Virus record (IMG/VR): IMGVR_UViG_3300025325_000035
Span: 1-51,564 of that record
Reading direction: 5' to 3' (one strand)
From: a virus
DNA: 51,564 nt
Positions within the stretch are counted from its first letter, which is position 1. Each line of letters opens with the position of its first letter. Under the pieces are notes generated by a model. That model ran no database searches and was not told where the DNA came from. It saw only the letters and a list, made by a program, of their open reading frames with translations. Positions 41,682 to 49,567 of this stretch are shown here, piece by piece. Position numbers and translations under genes: made by a program.

Positions 41682-42575
41682 ATGGTTTCTAAACAAATGA
41701 CTTTGCCGATCCTGATGGAAGCGTTTGATACGGATGAAGAGTGCCGTGCCGCGCTGGAAGGTTTGAGATGGCCCGATGGCGTGCGGTGCCTGCGGTGCGA
41801 CTCCGACAAAATCTCGCGCATTGCTACGCGCAAGCAGTTCGATTGCGACTCTTGCCGCTACCGCTTCTCTGTTACGACTGCCACGATCTTTCACGATTCT
41901 CACTTGCCTCTGCCGAAGTGGTTTATGGCGATTCTCCTGATGTGCGAAGCGAAGAAAGGAATTTCCGCGAATCAGATGAAGCGCACACTTGGCGTGGCGA
42001 TGAAAACAGCGTGGTATCTCTGCCATCGCATCCGCGAATCCATGAACGAAATGAATCCAACGCCACTTGAGGGAACGATAGAAGTTGACGAGACATACAT
42101 TGGCGGCAAGGCGCATGGAGTTGGGCGCGGTAATTATCGCGATAGCAAAGCAATGGTCCTTGCGGCACTCCAGCGCAAAGGTGATCTCCGGATTACGACT
42201 GGCCAGAGAAATGATCGTGAAACCCTGCACGGCTTCATCCGCAAGAATGCCCCGAACCCATCCCGCATAATGACGGATGAGTGGCAAGCCTACAGAGGAA
42301 TTGCGGATCACGATACGACGCATGAAACCGTCCAGCACAGCGCGAAAGAATACGTTCGTGGAGACGTGCATACTAACAGCGTCGAAGGCGCATTCGGCTT
42401 GTTCAAGCGTTCGATTGTTGGCTCTTTCCATCAAGTGTCCCACAAGCACCTTGACCGCTACTTAGATGAATTTGAATTCCGCTATAACAACCGGAGGAAT
42501 CCTTACCTCTTCCGCGATACCCTGATGAAGTTGGTTTCAGCACCAAAAATGGAATACAAGGAACTAATCGCGTAA
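41682..42575 (+). CDS. IS1595-family transposase
   Basis: I prefer ATG 41682 (297 residues), about 9 bases after GGAG; ATG 41667 is also in frame. It has a zinc ribbon (CLRCDSD, CDSCRYRF), then DDE motifs: GTIEVDETYIGGKAHG, IMTDEWQAYRGI, TNSVEGAFGLFKRSIVG and FHQVSHKHLDRYLDEFEFRY. It is intact. It converges with the passenger gene, with a 12-base overlap of ends. Confidence 0.94.
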   Translation: MVSKQMTLPILMEAFDTDEECRAALEGLRWPDGVRCLRCDSDKISRIATRKQFDCDSCRYRFSVTTATIFHDSHLPLPKWFMAILLMCEAKKGISANQMKRTLGVAMKTAWYLCHRIRESMNEMNPTPLEGTIEVDETYIGGKAHGVGRGNYRDSKAMVLAALQRKGDLRITTGQRNDRETLHGFIRKNAPNPSRIMTDEWQAYRGIADHDTTHETVQHSAKEYVRGDVHTNSVEGAFGLFKRSIVGSFHQVSHKHLDRYLDEFEFRYNNRRNPYLFRDTLMKLVSAPKMEYKELIA

Positions 42576-43220
42576 TACATGGAACTCTCCTAGTTGACAA
42601 TTAACTATTCCGCTCAATTCTTGGCGCGTAAGCGTAAAGTCTTGTATGAATCTTCGTATTCCGCCAATTTCACCAAAATATAGAAATACTGGAACGATTT
42701 TCCCGGGGAGTACAAAGTCTCGCACTGCACAAACAATTTGGGCGCGCTCATTTTTCATTTCTGCAATCCACACTCGCCTTTCAGCGGTTTGCTGTGCTGC
42801 AAGAATTGCGATGGACTCCGGATGAAATGAAAGAAGAAAGCGTGGTATTCCCAGCTCTAGCCGCACATCCTTTGCCGCCCTATTCCCGACATTCACAAAT
42901 CTAATGTATTCAATCACCCCAAAAGTTATTTCAAATACTACCCGTGGACAATCAGTTAGGGACTCGGCGGCAAGTTCGTTCGCGAGCAACGAGCCGTCCG
43001 TGAAACCCAAAGCTCCAGACGGTTGCGAAGAAATAGATTTACCTAAATCTAAAGCCGTAACTTCCTCACGTGGCCTGCTGATGATGCCATAAATGGCGAC
43101 TGCCCCCGCCAACGCCCAGAACACGAGAACCAAGGGCGTGATGCGGAAGCCCTGCCCAGCGGTTAGGCCAAATCCAATCAAAGCTAAGACCACCGTAACA
43201 ATCCACTCTGCCTTCGACAT
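42564..43220 (-). CDS. IS passenger membrane protein
   Basis: The 218-residue product has two N-terminal membrane helices (WIVTVVLALIGFGL, LVLVFWALAGAVAIYGI), then a soluble domain of about 165 residues rich in strands (VVFEITFGVIEYIRFVNVG, AKDVRLELGI). It lies inside the second IS1595 element opposite the transposase. It is not recognised; it could be a passenger that benefits host or phage. Confidence 0.7.
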   Translation of the reverse strand: MSKAEWIVTVVLALIGFGLTAGQGFRITPLVLVFWALAGAVAIYGIISRPREEVTALDLGKSISSQPSGALGFTDGSLLANELAAESLTDCPRVVFEITFGVIEYIRFVNVGNRAAKDVRLELGIPRFLLSFHPESIAILAAQQTAERRVWIAEMKNERAQIVCAVRDFVLPGKIVPVFLYFGEIGGIRRFIQDFTLTRQELSGIVNCQLGEFHVLRD

Positions 43221-43398
43221 GACGCAAGTCTACGCTTTTTTGACCGTGCGTCAAGTAGACTAACGCGGGACCACGAAGCGAAGCAGATCACACCCAACAA
43301 TACTATTAGACAGATCGCCCCGCCGACGAACGCGCCAAGAACCGCGTCTCCATCTGACCAGAAGGCGGCGTGCCAACGGAGGTAGAACTTTCCTGACC

Positions 43399-43674
43399 TC
43401 ATGGCTTCGGCCTCCGCGCAAGCGCATCCCTTCCAGCGGGCGTAATGTTGTAACGTGAGGTTGGGAACTCATACTTCCCGTCGATGAGTTTTCTATCCCA
43501 CAAAGCGTAGAACGTATTCAAGGATAACTTGGCGGTTTCTCCGCCGTGTCCCGCGCCGCCCTTTTGAAGCCATGACCCATTGTTATTCATTAAGATCGAC
43601 TTCCCGATCTCCCAGCCATTGGCCAGCTTCATAAGTACATCGCGCTGTGTGGTGGATAGTTTCGTAGACTTCAT
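43399..43674 (-). CDS. Winged-helix-like protein
   Basis: ATG 43674 follows GGGGAAG. The 91-residue product has the pattern of a small MarR-like winged helix: LSTTQRDVLMKLANGWEIG, SLNTFYALWDRKLIDGKYEF, YNITPAGRDAL. It probably binds DNA or is a structural relative of such proteins. It is coupled to its neighbours by ATGA overlaps. Confidence 0.65.
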   Translation of the reverse strand: MKSTKLSTTQRDVLMKLANGWEIGKSILMNNNGSWLQKGGAGHGGETAKLSLNTFYALWDRKLIDGKYEFPTSRYNITPAGRDALARRPKP

Positions 43675-43949
43675 GGCTTCCCCTTCATCGCGGCCTGGAA
43701 CTCGCGGGCCAGCTTTACGATCCCATGCCAGCTTGATCCAAGCCGCTTGTTGTCTCCCGTTTCGATGGAACGGGCCAGCACCGCCTCGGCCAGCCGTTGC
43801 TGGCGAACTATTGGCTCCGCGCACGCTTGCCCTGTATATCGGATGCCCGACGTTGCTAGACGCCTCGCGTAGTCGTTTCTAGCGAACCCGGTCGCTTGCG
43901 TGCTATCCACAAAGTCTAGGGACGTAGGAGCCAATCCTTTCTGCCCCAC
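43671..43949 (-). CDS. Unknown protein downstream of helicase
   Basis: The frame from GTG 43949 gives 92 residues; a GTG at 43910 would give 79. Contents (RRLATSGIRYTGQACAEPIV, RLAEAVLARSIETGDNKRLG) are not recognised. The stop overlaps the winged-helix gene start. The exact start is uncertain. Confidence 0.5.
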   Translation of the reverse strand: MGQKGLAPTSLDFVDSTQATGFARNDYARRLATSGIRYTGQACAEPIVRQQRLAEAVLARSIETGDNKRLGSSWHGIVKLAREFQAAMKGKP

Positions 43950-44007
43950 AGGGCAATCTTTCGGGCGGTGGCCCCTCGCGCAGGCAGGTCATGATTTGCT
44001 CGCTCAT
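43903..44007 (-). CDS. Possible 34-residue peptide after dnaB
   Basis: The frame starts within the helicase stop (ATGA) and reads SEQIMTCLREGPPPERLPCG. It overlaps the next gene start by about 47 bases. Support is the coupling only. Confidence 0.35.
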   Translation of the reverse strand: MSEQIMTCLREGPPPERLPCGAERIGSYVPRLCG

Positions 44008-45327
44008 CGCCGTTCCTCATCCTCTGAATCTTCGCCCATGTTACGGAACGAGCTGTACTTGTCCAGCCAAGCCAGTTCCACCACCCCGCGCGGACCATTG
44101 CGCTGCTTCTCGACAATCACCTCGGCGCGTCCGCGATTCTCCTCCGTAGGTTTCACCATCTCCTCCCGAAAGAGCAAAATCACGACATCGGCGTCCTGCT
44201 CGATCTGGCCGCTTTCACGCAGATCCGAGAGCCGCGGCCGCCCGCCACGCTCCTCCGGGGCCCGGTTCAACTGCGAGATGGCTATCACCCCGAGAAATGT
44301 TGGAGATTTCCTGCTGCCGGTTTTCCTCTCGCGCGCCGCGGCCAGCGGTTCTCGATGTCCCCCCGCCGGACATCAACTGCATGTAATCCACAATCACCAA
44401 TCCCAACCCTTTTTCCGCCTGTAACCGCCTTGATCTGGCGCGAATCTCCAGCACCGTCGGGTCCGAGGAGTCGTCTAAATACAGCGGCGCTTCCGCAAAC
44501 CGGCCCAATGACGCCGCCAGCCGCGCCCAATCCTCCCGCGATGCGAACCCAGAGCGCAGCCGGTGCGCATCCACGTCCGCCTCTGCGCATAGCATCCGCA
44601 CCAGCACCGACCGCCGCGACATCTCCAGCGAGAAGATCGCCACCGTCGCGCCGCCGCGCAGCGCCGCGTGCCGGGCAATGTCCATCGCAAGCGCCGACTT
44701 CCCGACGCTGGGACGCGCCGCAATCACAATCAGATCGGACGGTTGCAGCCCCTGCGTCATGCTGTCCAAATGCCGGAATCCGGTCGACAGCCCCGCCACA
44801 TCGCCGCCGCTCCCGGCAATCGCCTCGATGGTCTCGAAGTCAGTCTTGAAAATCTCCGCCAGATGCAGCAGTCGGCCACGCTCGCGCGCCTGGCCAATGC
44901 CCAGAATCGCGGCTTGGGCCGCATCCAGCACCGCTGCGGCATCGGCTTCCGGGTCCAGGGCTCGCTCGGCAATGGTATTCGCCGCATGGATGGTTCTCCG
45001 CAACAGCGCTTTGTCCTTCACGATCTTGGTGTAGTGCTCGATGTTGGCGAATCGCGGCATCCCGTCCGTGAGCGAGGCAACGTAACTAGCGCCGCCCACC
45101 TGTTGGATCTGCTCGCCCGCCATGAGCGCCTCAGACAGCGTCACCAGGTCTGCCGGCGTGTTGGCCTCCGCGAGTGTTAGAATCGCGTGATAGATTTTAC
45201 GATTGGAGTCCAGATAGAAGTCGTCGACGGCCAGCGCCTCGGCCGCCTGCGGGAGCACCGCGTTATCCAGTAACACCGCTCCCAGCACTGCCCGTTCCGC
45301 CTCCACGCTGGCCGGCATGGATCTCAT
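44004..45327 (-). pseudogene. dnaB: Replicative DNA helicase DnaB with a frameshifting deletion
   Basis: The first frame (45327 down) has the DnaB N-domain (SVEAERAVLGAVLLD), linker, Walker A ARPSVGKSA (about 204-212), and VIVDYMQLMSG, up to ENRQQEISNISRG near 44290. The second frame (44288 down) resumes at VIAISQLNRAPEERGG and runs to the end (RESGQIEQDADVV). The roughly 11 residues that normally join these, the LKALAKEL helix, are missing, and the frame changes. As read here no full helicase is made. Assembly error should be excluded. Confidence 0.85.
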
Positions 45328-45346
45328 CTTGGGAACTCCCTCACCC

Positions 45347-46000
45347 TCAAATCCTCCGAAACTCGATTGCCCACACCCAGGGATTACTTGCCCATCCGTG
45401 GCCGCGCTTCAAGTTCAGTGAGTCCCAAAGATGCGAGAATGATGCCTTCGCGGTTGAAAACACATCCGAGTAATCGTGCCTCCAGCCGTGGTGATTGATT
45501 GGCCTGCCATCAAAGAACATGGCACCTTCTGCAATCGCATCCTCCCCCGTGATCTCCGACAACCGTTCGACGCGCACCGCTGTTATCTCCAGTGTGATGC
45601 GACTCGCCCAGCGCGGCATGAATATGGACGGCCGTCGTTTCCATCCCCACTCTTTCAGGTATTGCTCTTGCGGGTCGTTGTCAGCGGAGTACCAGTATTT
45701 CGGCCACGTATCCGCGCCGTCGCGCAGTCTCTTGTCTGTCAGCGTCGGTGGCTCCCATCCTGTCTCACGCACCCAAAGCCGGTCTCCTGGGTTACCCAAT
45801 CGACATCTAATCATCTTTCCGTGATACGGGTTATGCTCGGTCAACACAACCCACTTCGGTTCGCCACCCACCGGCGTTTTAATCACATCCAGCGGCTGTG
45901 GCTTCAGTGCCCGCCGGGTTTGCGTCTTGCGCCCTTCGAGGATGGCCCGCACCATCGAACCACTGAATAAAATTGGCCGTTCCTTCACTCCTCCTGCCAT
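45347..46000 (-). CDS. ASCH/PUA-like phage protein
   Basis: ATG 46000 follows GGAGGGCAA. The 217-residue product starts KERPILFSGSMVRAILEGRK, TQTRR, then GDRLWVRETGW, and RWASRITLEITAVRVERLSE with ITGEDAIAEGA. This is a widespread phage protein with an ASCH/PUA-like fold (RNA-binding type). Role unknown. It follows the clamp genes in the replication operon. Confidence 0.75.
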   Translation of the reverse strand: MAGGVKERPILFSGSMVRAILEGRKTQTRRALKPQPLDVIKTPVGGEPKWVVLTEHNPYHGKMIRCRLGNPGDRLWVRETGWEPPTLTDKRLRDGADTWPKYWYSADNDPQEQYLKEWGWKRRPSIFMPRWASRITLEITAVRVERLSEITGEDAIAEGAMFFDGRPINHHGWRHDYSDVFSTAKASFSHLWDSLNLKRGHGWASNPWVWAIEFRRI

Positions 46001-46141
46001 TTGCCCTCCACGGCACTGATTCCCATTTCCATGCCCGATTCCCCTTCCCGACCGCCGGGAAGCGCGTAACCCGCTTTCCAGGCCGCAAGAAGCTAGTATC
46101 CACGCGGCTCCATTGACTATTCCCAGGCGGAAAATACACCC

Positions 46142-46348
46142 TCACGGATCCCAGGGTTCGATTCCTCCTCCTTTTTCGATTTGCTCCCGCACCCAGATAC
46201 CAACTGTCTCTTGAAATACCATGCCGCCTTGTGCCGCGAAGGTGTCCATCGCCAGGTAGGCATGGCGTCCGCCTTCGGTCTGAAGATGAAGCGATTGCAG
46301 GCCGTTTTCGACCAGCAATTCGATGTTATCCAGCTTGGTGATTAGCAC
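46142..46348 (-). CDS. Unknown 68-residue protein
   Basis: The start is GTG 46348, placed 4 bases after AGGAGG at the dnaN stop. The product (KLDNIELLVENGLQSLHLQT, AAQGGMVFQETVGIWVREQI) is not recognised. About 140 bases between it and the ASCH-like gene hold no convincing frame. Confidence 0.6.
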   Translation of the reverse strand: MLITKLDNIELLVENGLQSLHLQTEGGRHAYLAMDTFAAQGGMVFQETVGIWVREQIEKGGGIEPWDP

Positions 46349-46357
46349 GTTCCCTCC

Positions 46358-47488
46358 TCACACCCGCATCGGCATCACGACATACCGCCCGGAATCGTCC
46401 CCGGCAATGCGGAACTCCGCCGCCGACTGCTCGTCCTTGATCCGCACTTCCACGCGCTGCTCTGGAACGCCGTCCCGTCCGGCATTCGGATTGTGGTTGG
46501 CTTCCAGAAAGTCGCTGACGTATTTCCAGTTGAATCCAATCTCGGCGGGCTTGCCGGAGTATTCGGCTTCCAGCGGCACGGTAGCCTCGAATGCCTCGCC
46601 ATGCGCATGGATCGTCAACTCGCCCGTCGCGACAGAAAACTTCACCGCGCAACTCCGCTCGTTGGAAAACATCCCCGCAAGGCGCAGCCCGGAGCGCAGC
46701 GCCTCCAGCGGCGTCGTGGCTACCAGCCCATTCGACTTCGGTAGCACCGCTTCATACGCCGGAAACTGCCCGGGCAGTTTGCGCGACAGCAACTCCCGAT
46801 GCCCGATCGAGAAGCCCAGATGATTCTCATCGGAGCCGAAGCGGAGTTTCTCGTCTGGATCCGTGTTATCGCCCAGGATCGCGAGCAGCCTCGCCGCCGC
46901 CCTGGCCGGCAGCAGCGCGCGCAGCTCCGCACCTTCGTAAGCCGCGCGGGCCCAGCTCAGGCGGTGGCCGTCGGTGGCCACCATCACGAGCCCGGATTGA
47001 TCCACCGTCAGCAACGCCGCGTTCATGGTGTATCGAGAGGCTTCCGTAGAAATGGCAAACACCACCCGCCCGATCAGCCCGGCAAATACGTCTGGACTGA
47101 ACTCATGCGTGGCCGGCGGCATCTCCGGCGGTTTAGGAAATTGCTCGCAGTCGAGCCCGCTGAGACGCACGCGATCTTTGTCGGCAGAAAGATTGAACTG
47201 CCGCCCATCGCCTTTCTGTGATTTGACGTGGATGAGGTCGCCGGAAACCGTCGCGACGTACTGCGCCAGTTTCTTGCCCGGCAGGCAGCAGCTCCCCTCC
47301 GCGCGCACCTCCGCGGGACACGTCGCTCGCAGCGCAATCTCCAGGTCCGTGGCGCGCAACTCGATCTTGCCTTTGGCGGCGTTGATGAAAATATTGCCCA
47401 GCGCCGGGATGGTGGTTTTGTTTTCCAGCACCCCAGAGAGCAGTTTCAACTCGCGTAACAGGTCGTCTCGCTTGACTGTGAATTCCAT
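46358..47488 (-). CDS. dnaN: DNA polymerase III beta subunit (sliding clamp)
   Basis: ATG 47488 follows AAGGAG (8-base spacer), giving 376 residues, the full three-domain length. Landmarks are FTVKRDDLLRELKLLSGVLE, LRATDLEIALRA, EASRYTMNAALL with ATDGHRL, GQFPAYEAVLPK and the C-terminal VVMPMR. It encircles DNA and tethers the polymerase. No phage polymerase is seen here, so it presumably serves host Pol III on phage DNA, or replaces the host clamp. Confidence 0.93.
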   Translation of the reverse strand: MEFTVKRDDLLRELKLLSGVLENKTTIPALGNIFINAAKGKIELRATDLEIALRATCPAEVRAEGSCCLPGKKLAQYVATVSGDLIHVKSQKGDGRQFNLSADKDRVRLSGLDCEQFPKPPEMPPATHEFSPDVFAGLIGRVVFAISTEASRYTMNAALLTVDQSGLVMVATDGHRLSWARAAYEGAELRALLPARAAARLLAILGDNTDPDEKLRFGSDENHLGFSIGHRELLSRKLPGQFPAYEAVLPKSNGLVATTPLEALRSGLRLAGMFSNERSCAVKFSVATGELTIHAHGEAFEATVPLEAEYSGKPAEIGFNWKYVSDFLEANHNPNAGRDGVPEQRVEVRIKDEQSAAEFRIAGDDSGRYVVMPMRV

Positions 47489-47631
47489 TCCAATAACTCC
47501 TTTTGAACTTGCGATGTTCGCTTCTTTGCCAAATCGTGATACTCCGGCTTCAGGTCCATGCACACCATCTGGACGCTTTCAGATGCAAGCGGGATTTGCC
47601 TTGCATCAGCCCGGATGAGTAAACCGCTCAC
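47446..47631 (-). pseudogene. DNA methyltransferase remnant (N- and C-terminal ends fused)
   Basis: The 61-residue frame starts at GTG 47631 in the previous stop (GTGA). It begins SGLLIRADARQIPLASESVQ, the start typical of phage DNA methylases (GDAR.IPL...SV), and jumps straight to MDLKPEYHDLAKKRT, the usual C-terminal end (VG.DL.PEY..LA..R). The catalytic (D/S)PPY region and the rest are gone. Likely an in-frame internal deletion scar. Confidence 0.6.
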
Positions 47632-47951
47632 CGTACCGATTCTCCTCTCTCGATGAATGATCCATGCCCGCAATCTCCACGAGCGGAAGTGATGTCTGCT
47701 CCACAACATTTGCAGTACCGCCGAACGATAAACCCAGATCCTTCCAACATCGCCCAGACTCGGCGAGCAATGAAACACGGCAAGCCGGGATGAAGCGGAT
47801 AATCACAATGAAAACAGGAGCGCAGCGGGGCGGCATTGATTCCGGCAAGCCAACCTTCGACCGGGCGCCCGGTCGACTTGTATTCCGACGACGGCCATGA
47901 CAGCTCTGATTTACCGGAGGAAAGAGACTGGCCTATTATGATTTTCAGCAC
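47628..47951 (-). CDS. Zinc-binding small protein
   Basis: The start GTG 47951 follows GGGAGG and overlaps the preceding gene stop. The 107-residue product has CFHCDYPLHPGLPC, YCKCCGADITS and CGH, enough Cys/His for two zinc sites. It is not recognised. It is coupled to the methyltransferase remnant. Confidence 0.6.
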   Translation of the reverse strand: MLKIIIGQSLSSGKSELSWPSSEYKSTGRPVEGWLAGINAAPLRSCFHCDYPLHPGLPCFIARRVWAMLEGSGFIVRRYCKCCGADITSARGDCGHGSFIERGESVR

Positions 47952-48133
47952 AGTGGCGCGCCTCCCGTATTCCCGCTCGGGATATACCCGTCGCCGGCAA
48001 AAACCGGCGGCAACGATTCCGGCGTCTCGCACAGCTCGCACAACCGCTCCCGATCCGAGAGCACCCGCACAACGCATTCCCGTCCGCAATTCGTGCAATT
48101 GCCGTACACCCATCGCATCGTATTTGCCGGCAT
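47945..48133 (-). CDS. Small zinc-ribbon protein
   Basis: The 62-residue product starts at ATG 48133 inside the stop of the VRR-NUC gene. CTNCGRECVVRVLSDRERLC followed by ELC makes a zinc ribbon. Such very small ribbons recur through this operon. Function unknown. Confidence 0.6.
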   Translation of the reverse strand: MPANTMRWVYGNCTNCGRECVVRVLSDRERLCELCETPESLPPVFAGDGYIPSGNTGGAPLC

Positions 48134-48621
48134 CAACTTGCCCTCCGCATCGCTTGGTTTAATTTCCGGTCCAGCCGCTCGACCACATCGTCCACCGAAG
48201 TCGCGAACAGCGCCACGCCGCCGTTGCGCTCGATCATTTCCAGGAACCCGCGCTGCCGCTCGATATGCTCCCAGGCGGGATTGATCCGGCCCTTGTTTTT
48301 ACCGCGCGTCAGCAACTGCGGCGGACGCAGCGCGCCCGGCCGCTTGACTTCAATCTCCAGGCGGCGCCCGTCCGGCAGGATCCCGGTAATATCCGCCTGC
48401 CCGGTGATCCCAAACTTCGTGAAATAGTTCTTGCCTTTGTAGGACGATTGCATCGCACCGGCATTCTGCCGCCAGGCGGAGATGCCGCGCGCCTTCAGGT
48501 ATTCCTCGATCGCCTTCTGGATATCGTGCTCGCTGGATTCCGGCGGCTTCAACGCGAACCCACGCCTCGGCGCCACCTTGCGGCACTGCCGCACCACCCG
48601 CAATCTGACTTGCGCTCTCAT
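48133..48621 (-). CDS. VRR-NUC domain nuclease
   Basis: The product is 162 residues. From residue 31: EHDIQKAIEEYLKARGISAW, then FGITGQADITGILPDGR and EIEVKRPG, giving the PD-(D/E)xK set with Asp 77, Glu 91 and Lys 93. The end FLEMIERNGGVALFATSVDD is typical. VRR-NUC proteins cut branched DNA (Holliday junction or flap), so this could resolve phage DNA junctions. It overlaps both neighbours. Confidence 0.85.
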   Translation of the reverse strand: MRAQVRLRVVRQCRKVAPRRGFALKPPESSEHDIQKAIEEYLKARGISAWRQNAGAMQSSYKGKNYFTKFGITGQADITGILPDGRRLEIEVKRPGALRPPQLLTRGKNKGRINPAWEHIERQRGFLEMIERNGGVALFATSVDDVVERLDRKLNQAMRRAS

Positions 48622-49181
48622 GTGGCACGATCCTTCAGGAATATTTTCATTTCCGCGCGCAGGGCGTCCAGTGTGCGCGGCTTCAAACTGTACGGCAGAT
48701 ACAGTGGATGCAGCGGCTCCGGCTCGTCCGCATTCTGAGAAACCGCCAGAGCATGGAGTTCCACGGGCAGCTTGTGCAACAGCCGCTCGACAGCCTCGCC
48801 GCGGTTGCGATGCGCCCGAGCGCTGCCCCAGGCGCAGACAATCAAGTCGGCTTCCAGCGCCGCCTGTTCTATGGCGGCGTCATTGCCGGGACCAATCGGA
48901 TCGGAGTCTATCCCGAGCACTCCCGGATCGGTTGACCGCAAGGCATACAGATTCGTAACAATCAGTTTCCCGTAACCACAATCGTCTGCCCGGCGCTGGC
49001 ATCGCTCGACAGTGGGATCGTTCTTCTCGGCATCGGCCGTCGACGGATTCAGCATGATGAAATTACAGATCGGGCCTTCGCGCCAGCGGCGAAACAGGCT
49101 GTAGCGGTATTTGCCATCATGCCCGAACACCGCTCCGCTGGAGGTGCCGTCCAGGTTGAGTTTTACAATCTCGTCGGTCAT
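48618..49181 (-). CDS. DUF1643 family protein
   Basis: ATG 49181 gives 187 residues with the DUF1643 pattern: YSLFRRWREGPICNFIMLNP, STADAEKNDPTVERC, GYGKLIVTNLYALRSTDP, VCAWGS and LHPLYLPY. These proteins are common in phages and bacteria; the activity is not established. It is coupled by ATGA to the gene before it. Confidence 0.85.
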   Translation of the reverse strand: MTDEIVKLNLDGTSSGAVFGHDGKYRYSLFRRWREGPICNFIMLNPSTADAEKNDPTVERCQRRADDCGYGKLIVTNLYALRSTDPGVLGIDSDPIGPGNDAAIEQAALEADLIVCAWGSARAHRNRGEAVERLLHKLPVELHALAVSQNADEPEPLHPLYLPYSLKPRTLDALRAEMKIFLKDRAT

Positions 49182-49384
49182 GTGTTCAGCCTTAGAAATT
49201 CCAGCGCCGATTCGTAATTGTCCAGGAACGTGCCACGCTCGCGGCGAAACATTTGCTGCTGCTTGTGCTCCGGGAGCGAACTCAGGCAGAACCGGCAGAA
49301 CGGCTCCCCGGAAACCTTCCTGCCGCGGCAGGAAGGACACCGCTTCGACTGCAATCGCTCTGCCGGCGATAACCTTGCCGGCAT
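49178..49384 (-). CDS. Small zinc-binding protein
   Basis: The 68-residue frame from ATG 49384 has CPSCRGRKVSGEPFCRFC (one zinc site) and a helical tail (FLDNYESALEFLRL). It resembles small phage proteins with a CPxC...FCxxC start. Function unknown. Confidence 0.6.
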   Translation of the reverse strand: MPARLSPAERLQSKRCPSCRGRKVSGEPFCRFCLSSLPEHKQQQMFRRERGTFLDNYESALEFLRLNT

Positions 49385-49385
49385 C

Positions 49386-49565
49386 TCACGCCGCCTTTCC
49401 GGCGAGTTCCGCGCGGCCCTGTCCCGGCGCCAGCAGCCGGTCAATCAGACGGCCGATGAACAGGATGGCCGCGCTCTGGCACGATCCGCAGCGGCCATGC
49501 TCGTCGAAGGGCCCGACGCGGTTGCAATCCTCGCAAAACGCCACTTTCATGTAATGCGCTCCCAT
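49386..49565 (-). CDS. Small zinc-ribbon protein
   Basis: GGAGG lies 8 bases before ATG 49565 (59 residues) and 2 bases before ATG 49571; I prefer the first. CEDCNRVGPFDEHGRCGSC is a zinc ribbon, followed by a short hydrophobic stretch (SAAILFIGRLIDRLL). It lies next to the helicase loader gene. Confidence 0.6.
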   Translation of the reverse strand: MGAHYMKVAFCEDCNRVGPFDEHGRCGSCQSAAILFIGRLIDRLLAPGQGRAELAGKAA

Positions 49566-49567
49566 TT

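Larger units (their letters stand above)
41467..43267 (+). mobile_element. Second IS1595-family element, divergent type
   Basis: The element is 1801 bp. The ends CGCGATATTCTACTTGACGC and CGCGTTAGTCTACTTGACGC (inverted) continue as CACGGT on both sides, about 25 bp with two mismatches. The 8-bp direct repeat GGACCACG flanks it (41459-41466 and 43268-43275). It holds a plus-strand transposase, a divergent small basic gene and a minus-strand membrane passenger gene. Confidence 0.9.
41405..43402 (-). pseudogene. Small membrane protein gene split by an IS1595 element
   Basis: The 5' piece (43402-43268) encodes 45 residues with one membrane helix (VLGAFVGGAICLIVLLGVIC). Removing the IS and one copy of GGACCACG joins it in frame to 41458-41405 (QVLRRRLRRQRWGKRNQ), giving 62 residues. 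The rebuilt stop overlaps the next start by ATGA, and the start overlaps the previous stop the same way, which supports the rebuild. Confidence 0.78.

Noticed and set aside
41661-42449. A 262-codon minus-strand frame
   Set aside because: Antisense of the second IS1595 transposase, which has all catalytic motifs on the plus strand.
45879-46145. An 88-codon minus-strand frame starting in the stop of the 68-residue gene
   Set aside because: It overlaps the ASCH-like gene by over 120 bases and has no recognisable content; coupling alone was not enough.
46150-46170. GGGTTCGATTCC resembling a tRNA T arm
   Set aside because: No acceptor, D or anticodon stem can be built around it; it encodes GGGIEPWDP on the minus strand.
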